Shown here piece by piece: positions 20,281 to 31,477 of a DNA stretch of 64,000 nucleotides. Position numbers and translations under genes: made by a program. Under the pieces are notes generated by a model. It had not been told where the DNA came from and did not search any database. It was given only the letters and a program-made list of their open reading frames with translations. Source of the stretch: Symbiodinium natans (taxonomy: Eukaryota; Sar; Dinophyceae; Suessiales; Symbiodiniaceae); the NCBI GenBank assembly GCA_905221605.1, contig CAJNDS010000115.1, positions 62,001-126,000 of the forward strand, given 5' to 3'. Within the stretch, counting starts at the first letter, position 1, and each line of letters starts with the position of its first letter.

Positions 20281-23200
20281 ACAACAGGTGAATGCACCAC
20301 CACCCTTGAAGCCCAGGAGACGTCAGAAGTGTTTGTGGTGTGGTCGCGTGGATTCCAACAGTTGTGGCTGTGACCTGGAGGATTCGAACCCTGGCCTCCT
20401 CTTGAATGCGCCGATGACTTAAATGATGCTTGTACAGTGCCTTAAACAATTCAAAGACAACAGTCTTCTTGCGATGACATCACATGCTCGCAAACTGGTA
20501 GCCCGCTTGCCAGTTGCCTAGCATGGTCGGCAGCGTGCCCGCGCGATTCGATAGCTTTACTCTTAGCAATTATCTGACGTCTCCCCGAAGTTGGCATGCC
20601 AGCAGGCACCCATCCTCCACGCCTGAGGGGCACAGACGCATCTGCTGCGAGGGGAATGTGGTACATGCCCAAGCATGGTTCATACTCTACAAGATGGTCA
20701 CTGGACATGGAAGCCACATGAAAGCCATCAATGGATACAGGCCTTCATTCGAAGAGCCCCAATCTCAGACATTCTGGGCTACTCTTGTGACTGCAACATT
20801 TTGTGACAGTTCCTGACATGATGTTCTGAGATGTTCTGCAGGCAGAGACAGATTCTTTAGTTTATGCTTTGCGCGGTCACACCGCTTGCATCCGCATCTT
20901 GTCAGCACCAAGCTGAGATGAAGATTTCCACGCTCCTGCACCACTCTTGTGCCATTTGTCAGCGCGCAATGCAGAGCATGCGCGCAGCCGTCTCGTGAGT
21001 GAGATGTATCCGTTGCCTTACATCAGCGAAGGCCAGGCGAGTTTCTCCTGCGACGGGCGTCATGCTTGGCGCTGAGTCCATTTGTTCATCTCACCATGTA
21101 GCTCGCAAGCTCTTTGTCAAATTAATCCGCACGGTGCTCGCATTCCTGTTTGAGCATTGTGCTGCTTTACTGTAGACAGCCCGCATTGCGACGCAAGGAT
21201 AGCACTTGTGTCAGTAGATTTCCTATCATTCGCTGGTAGTCAGGTTGTGACAGCCGGCGCGGACGGCATCGATTCTCGGTTGAAACGGAGCAATTTGACT
21301 CACCAGTTGTTGCATCTCAACGCTGCAAGGCAAGAGTGTGGAACACACAAGATGGCAAGTGCCGGCTGGAGCTAAAGGGCCACAGAGAAGAGGCCGAACT
21401 CGACAGTTGTAGGCGGCAGCATTGCAAGAAGCACTGGGATGTGCCTTACGCAGGTTCTTTGTGCAGCCTTCTCCAGAGACGGCACGCTGGTTGGGACCTG
21501 GAAATGTGAATACTTGGCCACGCTGCTTTAGCATGCCTGAGCTGCTTGCGGCCTTGTTGCGACAATCGCCTAAAGTTCCTAAAGCATTGCGATTCGGCAA
21601 AACTTGCTTTTCCAGCACCCCCAAAACTACATTGTTTTGCACGTTCGGTGGGCGCACCTGGACTCAGAAGATTGCGGAGCTGGACCCTTGCGAATGGCGC
21701 CTTCATCTCGAAACTTTGAACCGTCAAACACTCTTGAAACGTGAAATGCACAAACACGGACATACTGCAAACATTGGTGTTTTTGTGATGGACGCTTGGG
21801 ACTGCGCGGCTTGTTCAGCAAGTTCGCAACCGGAATGTACGCTTGTGAAAGCACATGTTGTTCCAGGAGCATCAAGCTTTGTTGGACGGTAGAAAAGTAC
21901 AAATGGGCAAAGCGCTGGAAATGCCATTGTTTTGTGAATGGATTATTGCCCACTCACCCCAGTTCCCACTGCCCAAGCCAATCCAACGAAAATTTGGCCA
22001 AGAACAAGAAAAGTCGTAACCTGTCGCTGTGAGATCAGGTAGCCACTGGATCAGCGGATGCTCATGTACGGATATGGGATGGAAGCTCTGGCTCCTCGGA
22101 TGCCCAAGATATGGTGTAGAGTGAGCTGTGCGTGTTGACTAGTTCGGTAAGCTTTCGCCGGGAGTGTGCCCAACTCAAGGTTGTAGGAGTTGTTAACCTT
22201 CTTGAATAGAGGCCCAAAGCGGCTCAAATCTTTGAATTTGCAGCTGAGGAGTCTGCATTCGGGTTCTTGAGGGACACAGGCGGACTCGGGCCTGGCGAGC
22301 GCTTGGAAGCTTGATGTGACCAGGATGAGTTTTGTGACGTCGCAAGGTGGTCTGTCAACGCCGTGGCATTCTCCAAAGTCGTGAGCCAAGTTTCTTCCAA
22401 GCAAGCCCGCTCTGACTGCAATGATCTCAAAGATGACTCATGACATCCCACGACAGTCACACAGTCCTGCTGTAAGGATGGTCAACAGTTGGTCTCCGGA
22501 GGAGACGATCGTACTGCAAGGCACCCCTCGGAAAGTGTCGCAGGCAACAGACACTTAGAATCGCACGGAAAAGATGGAAACATAATCCGTAGCTGTATGT
22601 AGCTGTGGCCCACAAGGATCTGGGATGCAACGGGGAGGTGTGTCGGTGGCTCAAACCGTGGCACGTGTTCTTCGCATCTTTGATGAGCTTCACGGTCTGT
22701 TGGCAAAGGTCCAAGTCCTTTCCGGGCAGTGCAGCCCGGTGATGGAGGTGTGTTTCCTGGACTGAGCCATTCGATCTCACGCGCTTGTGTCACCGCAAAG
22801 TCGGCTGACTTTCTGCTATATCAGCCTCCGTGTGAGACACCGAGAAATTCTGTCACAGTTTTCATTGTTGCATGAAGTCTGATGAGAGGTCTCGGAGCCG
22901 GAGCACAGTCAGAATAGGATAGGTTCGGAGATGCTCACCTTTGGATAGCATGCTTTTGATTCTTTCCCCAGGCCCTATTCTTTGTTTAAAGTTCCCCATC
23001 AGCACACCGCTCATTTGCAGAGATTTTGAAGTCACGACTGGGGTTATGTGGGGGTTGCTTTGAGAAATCGCATCCAGGGGGTTCAAGATAATCTGTACCA
23101 TGGTACCTGAGGCCGTGTCTGGAGTCATGTCAATGTCCTGTATGGCTCACAGCTCGTAAGCTTCATGAGATCTCAACGGACAGGTGTCACTTCTCAACGG

Positions 23201-23318
23201 CAACCATCTTGACCAAAATTGACAAGAAAAAGTTCTTGCGAAGGTGGTTTTGAAGCCAAGTGCTCAAGCAATCTTAAACATCAAGAAGTACAACGCGGGT
23301 CGTAGTTGGAGACCTTCG
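20281..23318. other. Spacer with isolated open frames only
   Basis: A 156-codon frame at 21422-21892 is the longest, but no domain or consistent exon context supports it. A tRNA B-box-like word near 20389 was examined and rejected. Confidence 0.4.
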
Positions 23319-24095
23319 ATGGCCAAGACAAGTCTACGGCGGCCCAATGATGCGAATGGTGGTCGCTTTGTCGCCCCGCCGCTACCCGGGCGGAACATAC
23401 GGAACCTGGCCCCACTGGCCCCAAGAGATGTCCAGAAATACTTGGGCACCCCGTCCACCCCATCCATCCCGACTCCTCCAAAGCCTCAGAAGAGCATCCG
23501 GGCACCAGAGCGGCTGGCGGAGCGGCTGAAAGGTGGCCATGTCCGCGGCATACTTGCGCGGGCAGGTCTCCAGAAGATTGTCGAGACTGAGGGTCGCTGG
23601 AGCTACAACAAAGACCTCTTGACTGAGCTGGTGCAGGCAACCCAGGGCGTCTCAATTTTTGAGCTCCTGGTCACCCTGACGCGAGCGAAAGCACAGGAAG
23701 TTGAGCACTGGCCCGAGAGCATCAAAGCGGCTGAGAAGCTCGAGTTGCTCAGGTCTTTGCAGAGTCGATTGCAGTCCGCGCTGAGCTCCAGCTGCATTGA
23801 AGCCATGGAGGTGCTGCTGCAGAGTGTGGAGGCCGTTCCGGCATTGAGGGCCCACCCCGATTTCGGCCCGCTCGTGTCTGCGGTCGAGCAGCGACTTCGC
23901 AAGCTGCGGAGCTTGCGCTGCGAGTTAAGGCGCGCAGCTCGGTCCTCCGACATCGTCCTGCTAGCAGGCTCGCTGCGGATGGCAGGCGAGCTCGGGGTGA
24001 GAGGGCCTGAAGCCATCGCGCCGTGGAAAGAAGTGGAGGTGGCGGAGGCTCGGAGCTCAGCACGGGAGCATCGGAGGCTCAGCACAGGAAGATGA
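23319..24095 (+). CDS. Intronless hypothetical protein, about 258 aa
   Basis: The frame is open from 23244 and the first ATG is at 23319. The N-terminal third is basic and proline-rich (APRDVQKYLG, then TPSIPTPPKPQKS). The remainder is rich in Leu, Ala, Glu and Arg and looks helical (KLELLRSLQSRLQSALSSS; LRKLRSLRCELRRAARSSD). There are no introns, no membrane segment and no recognised domain. The frame stays open through strongly GC-rich sequence, which weakens the length argument, but composition and charge pattern look coding. It lies 520 bases before the TYW5-like gene on the same strand. A weak spliced-leader-like stretch lies about 100 bases upstream of the ATG. Confidence 0.6.
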   Translation: MAKTSLRRPNDANGGRFVAPPLPGRNIRNLAPLAPRDVQKYLGTPSTPSIPTPPKPQKSIRAPERLAERLKGGHVRGILARAGLQKIVETEGRWSYNKDLLTELVQATQGVSIFELLVTLTRAKAQEVEHWPESIKAAEKLELLRSLQSRLQSALSSSCIEAMEVLLQSVEAVPALRAHPDFGPLVSAVEQRLRKLRSLRCELRRAARSSDIVLLAGSLRMAGELGVRGPEAIAPWKEVEVAEARSSAREHRRLSTGR

Positions 24096-24617
24096 CAAGG
24101 CGCAGAACCGTTGTGCGACCGGTCAGTGTGGCCCAGGTCCGTTTGAACGTGCTGCATGCACTCCTTGCCAAGATGCTCCCGACTCAGTTGCTTGATTGTA
24201 GATCACTTTTGCCCTGTGTCCAGCACGACCCCCATCATCCCCCAATGCCCTGTCATCCATTTCATCACCAGGCTAAGCTGTGGGGGCAAGATGTTGCGGG
24301 TTCAGATTAGAACTCGAAAAGCACAATTCTGAAGGGTTGTCGCCTTTCTCTAAGCACGGGCGCCTGTTTTGTCGATATGCTTGCCTTGCCTTTTTGAGGC
24401 ACAGGCTTGAACATACCGATGGCTCACAGGTACTGCCCCTTTGCTTCCAGGCTTGCCAGTAACCTTATTAAACTTGTTAAACCGCTGGATCTAGATCATC
24501 GTGATAGGCCCTTCGGTCCGTGCTTAGTGTAGACTTCAGAGTTCTGTGAGCATCTGGGTATGCAAGCTTGATTCTTCTTCTGGCGGCAACGTTGAACTTT
24601 CAGCCCACATCCTGACA
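24096..24617. other. Intergenic spacer
   Basis: Nothing recognised between the hypothetical ORF and the TYW5-like gene. Confidence 0.5.
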
Positions 24618-25640
24618 ATGGAAAGGCCTGGATGGCTGGTTCTTGCTGGTGCTGGCAGTCTGGTTTTGGTTTTCATGTGGAAGCGCAGACGCGAAGAAGC
24701 ACGTCGTATACCCCGCGACAGCTGGACCAGATGGGCTAAGTCGATGACCACACTTTCATTGCAAGGTCCGCTGGTACTGACCGGAGTGCCTTTGGGAGGT
24801 TGCGTCGACAGATGGTCGGACAGCTACCTGGAAAGGACCATCGGTGAGAACAAGGTGTCTGCGCACGTTTCCACTACGCGCTTCCTGGACTTTGCAGGCA
24901 AGAACTTCAAGTATGAGATACTGACGCTGCAAGGATTTCTGCAGCGTGTTCAGTCGGCGACGGAGGGTAACTTCCTGTACTATCGGTCTCAACACAGCAA
25001 GCGTAACAAGGCGTCCACTTTGGATGCAATCGGTGCAATCGGGGATGACTTCGCCATCCCACAGCTGCTTCTGGAGCCATTCCAGGTGCACTCCACAGTT
25101 CTGAGAATCGCCAGTACCGGCCTTTGCATGTGGTTGCACTATGACGTTTGTGACAACTTTCTTTGCTGCATACGCGGGCGAAAGCGTGTCGTCCTGTTCC
25201 AGCCGGATGACATTGATCGCTTGTATGTGTCAGGCTCTTCCTCTGCGATGGGCAGCCGCTTGTTAGCAAAGGAAGGTCAAAAACAACTCTGGAAGGAGTT
25301 TCCGTTGGCGAGTACCGCCTGGGCTCGACGTTTCGAAGTGGTGCTCAACGCTGGCGATGTGCTCTTCATCCCGGCTTTCTGGCCACATTGTACCGAAGCA
25401 CTGCCATGCGGAAGTGATCGTGCCAGCATAAGCGTAAATGCATTTCTGCTACGTCCCGAGTTGACCCCGTTACACGACACCAAAGACGTTTGGGCAAATC
25501 GAGAGCTCCTGCCAGCACAGGAGGCATCGAAAGGCATGGAGAAGATCCTGCTCCAGCTCGAGCGATTGCCTCCAGTTCCTCGCGCCTTCTACTGTCGGAA
25601 GTTGGCTGCTGATCTGCTTGCCATGGCCAGCACTGTATGA
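24618..25640 (+). CDS. TYW5: TYW5-like JmjC (cupin-8) Fe(II)/2-oxoglutarate hydroxylase
   Basis: TYW5 hydroxylates the wybutosine precursor at position 37 of tRNA-Phe. This intronless 340-aa protein follows human TYW5 closely in order: PLVLTGVPLGGC, then RFLDFAGKNFKYEILTL, then LRIASTGLCMWLHYDVCDNF with the metal-binding HxD (HYD). Next come RGRKRVVLFQPDD and finally LNAGDVLFIPAFWPHC, which carries the distal metal-binding His. The ATG at 24618 was chosen because the frame upstream lacks another Met and homology begins soon after. An N-terminal hydrophobic segment (WLVLAGAGSLVLVFMW) followed by KRRREEAR is an addition and suggests membrane anchoring or organelle targeting. The lack of introns, against the split neighbours, suggests retroposition. 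Related JmjC hydroxylases such as FIH-like enzymes are the alternative. Confidence 0.85.
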   Translation: MERPGWLVLAGAGSLVLVFMWKRRREEARRIPRDSWTRWAKSMTTLSLQGPLVLTGVPLGGCVDRWSDSYLERTIGENKVSAHVSTTRFLDFAGKNFKYEILTLQGFLQRVQSATEGNFLYYRSQHSKRNKASTLDAIGAIGDDFAIPQLLLEPFQVHSTVLRIASTGLCMWLHYDVCDNFLCCIRGRKRVVLFQPDDIDRLYVSGSSSAMGSRLLAKEGQKQLWKEFPLASTAWARRFEVVLNAGDVLFIPAFWPHCTEALPCGSDRASISVNAFLLRPELTPLHDTKDVWANRELLPAQEASKGMEKILLQLERLPPVPRAFYCRKLAADLLAMASTV

Positions 25641-25692
25641 AATCGACCCTGCGCTAAGCTGGCACTGTAAAACCAGATGATCAGACGGAGGT

Positions 25693-25790
25693 TTCTTCCG
25701 TAGCCACCCATGCATAGCACGCATACCATGCGTAGCACGCGTAGCACGCATAGCACGCATAGCCCGCATAGCACGCCTAGCATAGCAAAG
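25693..25790. repeat. GCATAGCAC tandem repeat
   Basis: About nine 9-10-base units (GCATAGCAC, GCGTAGCAC and variants) start 50 bases after the TYW5-like stop codon. Confidence 0.8.
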
Positions 25791-26611
25791 GGCAGAACAC
25801 TGCAGCTTGAAGCCTCAAAGGATTGGACTCCTGGGCATGGTGTCCGAGGTGGAAGAGGCTTGCGGGGGTTTTTGTGAACCCTTCCCTTTTGAAAACTCAT
25901 CCTACCTACGCCCTACATGACAGGAACTGTCAAGGGTTGATGCCAACAGAGGTTGAGTCTCCAGGTGTGACAGGGTTTAACGAGTGTGACTTCTGTATGT
26001 GGATGTGGTGCTTGTGAGTGCGCAGGGTTTCATGAAGGGGCCAAGAGACTGATGACCTGCGCTGGTCCAACATAGACAGCGTACCCTGTGACGGTCTCCG
26101 TCTCCATTCTCTCAGCCTCGAATCTTGGGTGTCGTGGTGAGAATGGTAGATTTAATGACTTGTGGAGAACTTGCTATTGGGGTTCCGAGCGTGGGTTGGT
26201 CATGGGTTGGAAACAGAGGTTGGGTCTTCTAAAGGCATCTTATTGATGCCTTTCCTCCATCTAATCCTTTTCGATTATCGACAGCCCTTGAGCCCAGAAG
26301 CTCCCCAAGTACCAGTAGAATGATGCGGGGTCAACAAGGAGGGAGTGAGGGATGAAACACAACGGGGTTCGAACACAGGCGGGCGCTGAAAAGCCAGGGC
26401 AAGGAACGGGAATGTTTCTATGAGAGATAGGGAGATGCTTCGGGCGGGGTCCTCGTCAATTGTTGGTAGTCCAGCTGTGAAGGGAAGGAGGCCATCTCCT
26501 GGAATGCAGAAGTTCAGCCATACCGTTTCCGGGTGCGTGCAGTTTGAGAGGCTGCCTTCCTCCAGGCAGGCTGTGGACATCATGCGCTGTCAAGCAGTCT
26601 AGTGGCGTGTG
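25791..26611. other. Spacer without a supported gene
   Basis: Only short frames; no motifs. Confidence 0.5.
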
Positions 26612-26870
26612 ACAGCAGAATCTGCAAAGCTTTTCACCATTCGTGAGGTGTTGAGACATGCAGACAGAGTCCTGGAGGATGATCCGCTGCCGCCCTTAGG
26701 CTCGGACTCATGGATCTGTGTTTTTGAGAGTTTCGCACAAACTGTTGCAGATGTGTCCAAAAGTAAGATGCCAGGATGGGTGCTCAAGGCAGTGCGCGAA
26801 CAATTTCAGCAAAGGCTGGCATGGTTTTCCCAGCTATCATGGGGAGTCAATTATATCGAAGGAACAAAAG
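26612..26870 (+). CDS. Candidate exon of an unknown gene
   Basis: After a possible acceptor (GCGTGTGACAG) the frame reads FTIREVLRHADRVLEDDPLP and later KMPGWVLKAVREQFQQRLAW, a helical and protein-like composition. The frame continues to 27139, but past about 26870 it becomes Leu/Arg/Pro-rich and less convincing. No family recognised. Confidence 0.35.
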
Positions 26871-27269
26871 TAAGACAGGGATGCCGTGTCCAGGTATGGC
26901 TACGACTACGTCAGCTCCGCACCAGTCGCTTGCCAAGAGCGCTTGAACACGCTTGCGGGCGCTTGCCACCTCTTTTGCTCCCTCCTTTGCTCCGCACTTT
27001 AGCGGCCCAGGCCCCGAAACCCGGGACGTGGGAGGTGGAGGCCTTGCAGCGGCTCCACCTTTGCCACGGAATGTTGGACTTGGTTGGACTTGGGGGCTCT
27101 CGGGGGCAGCTCAGACATGAGGGAGGTTTTCAATCGTAAGCGCTTGCACGCTGCCTCAGCAGCGGGCTGGTCCAGCCTGGGGTGTAGCGTAGCGTGGCAA
27201 TGGTCCTAGGGGGTGTCAGGGCGCCAGGAAGGTTTCAGGGAGGCTCCTCCAAGCGGTTTGGGCGGACGC

Positions 27270-27287
27270 GGGGGGGGGGGGGGGGGG
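27270..27287. repeat. Poly-G run
   Basis: About eighteen consecutive G bases, a likely sequencing-error site and possible quadruplex former. Confidence 0.9.
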
Positions 27288-27340
27288 TGGGTGGGAGCGG
27301 GGCGGAAGGGGGAAGGAGACCAGATCCTGGTCTGCTTGTT

Positions 27341-28147
27341 CTAGACGCCTCTCGGCTGGAAGCCGAGGCGAACTGACATATTGAAGGCAAGCAGATTTCT
27401 TGCTAGCGAACTGGTGAACCGTTGACCTTTGCCTGAACCAGCTTCGGCGGAATCTGGATGAGCTTGGGCCGAAGGAGCCTTGGGCTCGGGCTGAGCAAAG
27501 GGTGGTGTTCCGATGTGCCCCCCCCCATGTGATGTCGTGCTTCCGCATGCCGAGGCTTGAGCTGCTGCGAGAGTTTGCAACTCCCGCAGCTGCGCTGGCC
27601 TCAAATTGGATAGACCTGTGAATACCGGTTAGGCGGGGCTGCTGAGCTCATTGGGTAATTGGGCAATCGCCACCTGAACTCGTGACGGCAGTAAGGTCTC
27701 GGCGTATACGGTCCAAGGGATCTCTGGTCCCGGAAGTGTGGTGGAGGCGGGCGCATGTGACACGGACCGCTGCTGCACATCCTTTTGCAGTGTCTTCAGT
27801 GCTGCCAGCACCCTCTTCTGCTCGTGCACCGGTTCATAGAGCACTTCTTGGGAACAGCTCTTTGATGCAGCGTTAGGTGTCTGAAAGTGTATTCGGGGTG
27901 TACTGTTGTGACGTCTGGCTGCTTGGGGATTGGTATGCTCGCATGATGGGATGAACATTCTCCGAAGGAAGCCGTTGCTGGCACAAGCGAGCAGATCATC
28001 CGTGAAGTCATTCGGAGTGGGTTGGGGGCTCAAACTTTCTTGTACAGCACCGGCATCCCCGAATTCTTGTGGCCACATGTCAGGTTGCAGGCAAGTTCTG
28101 GTGCGTTTGATCAGGCCGGTTGCATGCACAGGAGTTTGCTGCGGCAT
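27341..28147 (-). CDS. Candidate minus-strand hypothetical gene with an internal stop
   Basis: From an ATG at 28147 the minus strand is open to a TAA at 27629-27631 (172 aa, including NDFTDDLLACASNGFLRRMF and KRVLAALKTLQKDVQQRS). The same frame then continues open to 27341 (RPAQLRELQTLAAAQ, then SLARNLLAFNMSVRLGF). Both parts look coding and share a frame, so the TAA may sit in a short intron, be a real stop, or mark a pseudogene. This is the only plausible gene here on the minus strand. No domain recognised. Confidence 0.35.
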
Positions 28148-29780
28148 CTACAAACTTTCCCGCATGCAGGTTTGCTTGCCTCAACCACGTTCTGATGCCG
28201 GTAGCGTCGTCGTTGAGGCAGCTTGTATCGTGGCACTCGACTAGTCGTAAACACTTCGTGCGTCTGCCGATAGAGTCAACAGCAAGGGCTGCTATAGATC
28301 TGTGTCGGCGGCGTCGGCGGCAGCGGCAAAAGCAGCAGCAGCACTTCCGGAGATGCAAAGGGCATCCAACAGCCGGAGACAGTCACATGCACTAATCTGC
28401 GTGTCAGGAGGCCCGCAAACCCTCTGCACCAAAAGAGGTCAGGCTCTGTGGTGTGCGCGCAGGCTATATGCCTTGACCAATCCTGAAGGATGGTACTCGT
28501 ATGCACGACTGGAGGGTTAGGGCCGGGGTGAAGAAGCACGAGGGAGACGTGGAGGGAAGATCCTTTGGAGTGTTCAGCATGCAAACGGCCAGTGGCCAGA
28601 GGCCTTGGATACGCATGTTCCGCGCATGGTAGCTAATCTTCGACGCATACTGTCAAAAGTGCACCAGTGCGACTGGATGGAATGAAGACAAGACTGCATG
28701 GCATGACAGATGTCGCAAGCTCGACAGCCGAGGATTCTGACACTACCGTTGACAAGATCATTGGCCAGGTCATGCAATCCGAGTGGGATGCTCGTGGTAC
28801 GATGGCGAAGTTCTCACACCTTGTGTTGGCGGAATCTTTGCGTGACGATGCAAGGCTGGCGCTGATAGGGCAGCTGAGAGTCGGTCAGGCGAGCTGAGAA
28901 ACTTTGACGGTCATGACACGGAGTCTGGTGAGTAGGCTCAAAATTTGCGACAACCAAACTGCTAGGATGATGCGAGACCTGCAGAGCCTGTTCAGCACAG
29001 AGAGCTCCTGGACCGAAATGGACACACACACACACACACTTGGCGAGTCTTTTGGATGTGACCTGCCCCACTGAGGCCGAGCAATGAGGAGCTCGTAACC
29101 GCTTGTGTCTTGTGTAGGCCGCATGTCTAGACAGAAACTGTGAAGTGTGCAGCGCCAGGCTGCATGTAAGAGTGAGGCTTGCGATATGTTGTGCTCGGAT
29201 GGTGTTACCCGGAAAAGCTCCGCCAGAGCAAGCCTTCCTCACGTGCAACCAAACATGGAAACTGCATGAGAGATGCTGATGGGCTTTCACGAGGACGCGT
29301 GCAGCAGTCTGTGTCGGCAGCTTGTGAACGACCTCATGTCGACAGGGCAGCTCAGCACAAAGAATCGCTTTTTGCCAGTTGGACATCACCGTGAGAGTCG
29401 ACGGGAATGCCCTCTTTGCCAGTTGTGAGTGTGTTTTGCGTGTTTTCTGTGACCGAGGCTGGAAGTCGAGGCTCAGTGCTCACGTGCAGTTTGCCATTGC
29501 TGCACACACCTAGCCCCTCGAAAGGCCAGTTCCGGTGACCCCGTGTCGAGCCCCTACCGTTTCCTTTGGACATGTCCAGTGCTACAGGTGGCCCCGTATA
29601 GGTGGAAGCGGGAGAATGGAACAACTTCTTAACAGTGAGATGTGCAGCTGTCAAGCCCACATGTGCCATAATACTCAAAATGTATCGCACGCTAAGTCAG
29701 ATCCAAGGTTACGACCCGTGACCACTCCCTCGGCCGAGACGGCCAGGAGCTTTTACTTGCTCCTTTGCTCTGCTCTTTGC
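28148..29780. other. Spacer without a supported gene
   Basis: Contains a short (CA)n tract near 29021-29038. The region from about 29690 on resembles a diverged edge of the following tandem repeat. Confidence 0.4.
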
Positions 29781-30043
29781 TGCGGCTGTCGAGCTGCCAG
29801 GTGCAGATGAGCATGGCTCGCACTGATCGCACCAGCCCGGAGGATGGGTTGGAAACGCAAATGAAAAGCTTGAAGTGCGCTTGCAACGACCCCCTTATGA
29901 AGCTGAAGGCTTAGCTTGTGAACTCGGCTCCTCCGTCAGGACACTGCCGCCGTCCCCTCTACCAGGCCAGGTCCCGTGCAAGCGGAGGCCAGACGCTCGT
30001 GATGTGTCCATGCATGTTCGTGCCGGTATGCGTTGAATGTTGC

Positions 30044-30511
30044 AGGGCGCCTGCAGAGGGGGCACAAAAGCCGAAATGCACTTATACAATCTTATACACC
30101 AATGTCACCATGATCATATCAGCGTACCGGCACAACGATATACACCGATACTCCCTCCTTCTGTGTCGGCATATCGGCCTATCGGCGTACCGGCTTTCCG
30201 ACATACACCGATATTCCCCCCCTTCACCGGTAACACACCGATACATCGACCCCCCCCCCCTCCGCGCGCTTTTCAGCGACCGGCGTACCGGCGTAACGGC
30301 GTATGGGCGTGTGGGGTGCGGAGGGGAGATATCGTCGTATTTTCTGGGAGGGATGGGGCGGGGTAGGGGGGGGGGATATCGGATATCGGCGTATCCACAT
30401 GTCGGTGCATGGGGCGGGGTGGGGGGGATATCGGCGCATCGACGGGGCGGGGATATGGGATATCGGCATCGACGTAAATCGATTTTCGTCACTTGGTGCA
30501 TGCACGTTGGA
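30044..30511. mobile_element. 468-bp hairpin-rich insertion in repeat unit 1
   Basis: The insertion is flanked by AATGTTGC at 30036-30043 and 30512-30519, while the 491-bp units show the unfilled site. Inside, words of the type ACCGATA in the left half face GATATCGGCGTAT words in the right half, separated by C-rich and G-rich runs, so the element can fold into a long imperfect hairpin. Subterminal GCACAAAAGCCGAAATGC resembles the reverse complement of the right end. It is MITE-like with no coding capacity. Confidence 0.7.
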
Positions 30512-31007
30512 AATGTTGCGACAGGATGTCGATGGACAAAGCAATGATGCCCTTGTTGCCGACATCATCCATGGGCTTGCAGCTTATTGCGGTCGGCAGC
30601 GAAGTCGTGGAGCTGCAAGCCGCAACTCAATCTGAGTCTGCGAGCCTCGACGGAAACGCCCTCTGCCGAAACAGCTTGGACCTGAAAGTGCGTGCACTGA
30701 TGTTGATTGCAGCACGGCTCTTTGCTTTGGGGCGTGCGTCTTGAAGCGGCTGTCGAGCTCCCAGGTGCAGATGAGCATGGCTCGCACTGATCGCACCAGC
30801 CCGGAGGATGGGTTGGAAACGCAAATGAAAAGCTTGAAGTGCGCTTGCAACGACCCCCTTATGAAGCTGAAGGCTTAGCTTGTGAACTCGGCTCCTCCGT
30901 CAGGACACTGCCGACGTCCCCTCTACCAGGCCAGGTCCTGTGCAAGCGGAGGCCAGACGCTCGTGATGTGTCCATGCAAGTTCGTGCCGGTATGCGTTGA
31001 ATGTTGA

Positions 31008-31477
31008 GGGGCGCCTGCAGAGGGGGCACAAAAGCCGAAATGCACTTATACAATCTTATACACCAATGTCACCATGATCATATCAGCGTACCGGCACAAC
31101 GATATACACCGATACTCCCTCCTTCTGTGTCGGCATATCGGCCTATCGGCGTACCGGCTTTCCGACATACACCGATATTCCCCCCCTTCACCGGTAACAC
31201 ACCGATACATCGACCCCCCCCCCCTCCGCGCGCTTTTCAGCGACCGGCGTACCGGCGTAACGGCGTATGGGCATGTGGGGTGCGGAGGGGAGATATCATC
31301 GTATTTTCTGGGAGCGATGGGGCGGGGTAGGGGGGGGGGATATCGGATATCGGCGTATCCACATGTCGGTGCATGGGGCGGGGTGGGGGGGATATCGGCG
31401 CATCGACGGGGCGGGGATATGGGATATCGGCGTATCGATGTAAATCGATTTTCGTCACTTGGTGCATGCACGTTGGA
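31008..31477. mobile_element. Second copy of the hairpin-rich insertion, repeat unit 2
   Basis: Nearly identical to the copy at 30044-30511 and at the same site in the repeat unit, flanked by AATGTTGA (31000-31007) and AATGTTGC (31478-31485). The shared position indicates duplication of a filled unit, not a second independent insertion. Confidence 0.7.

Noticed and set aside
20340-20420. tRNA or tRNA-derived SINE on the minus strand, because of a GGTTCGAATCC B-box
   Set aside because: No A-box at proper distance, the T-stem does not pair, and no cloverleaf forms.
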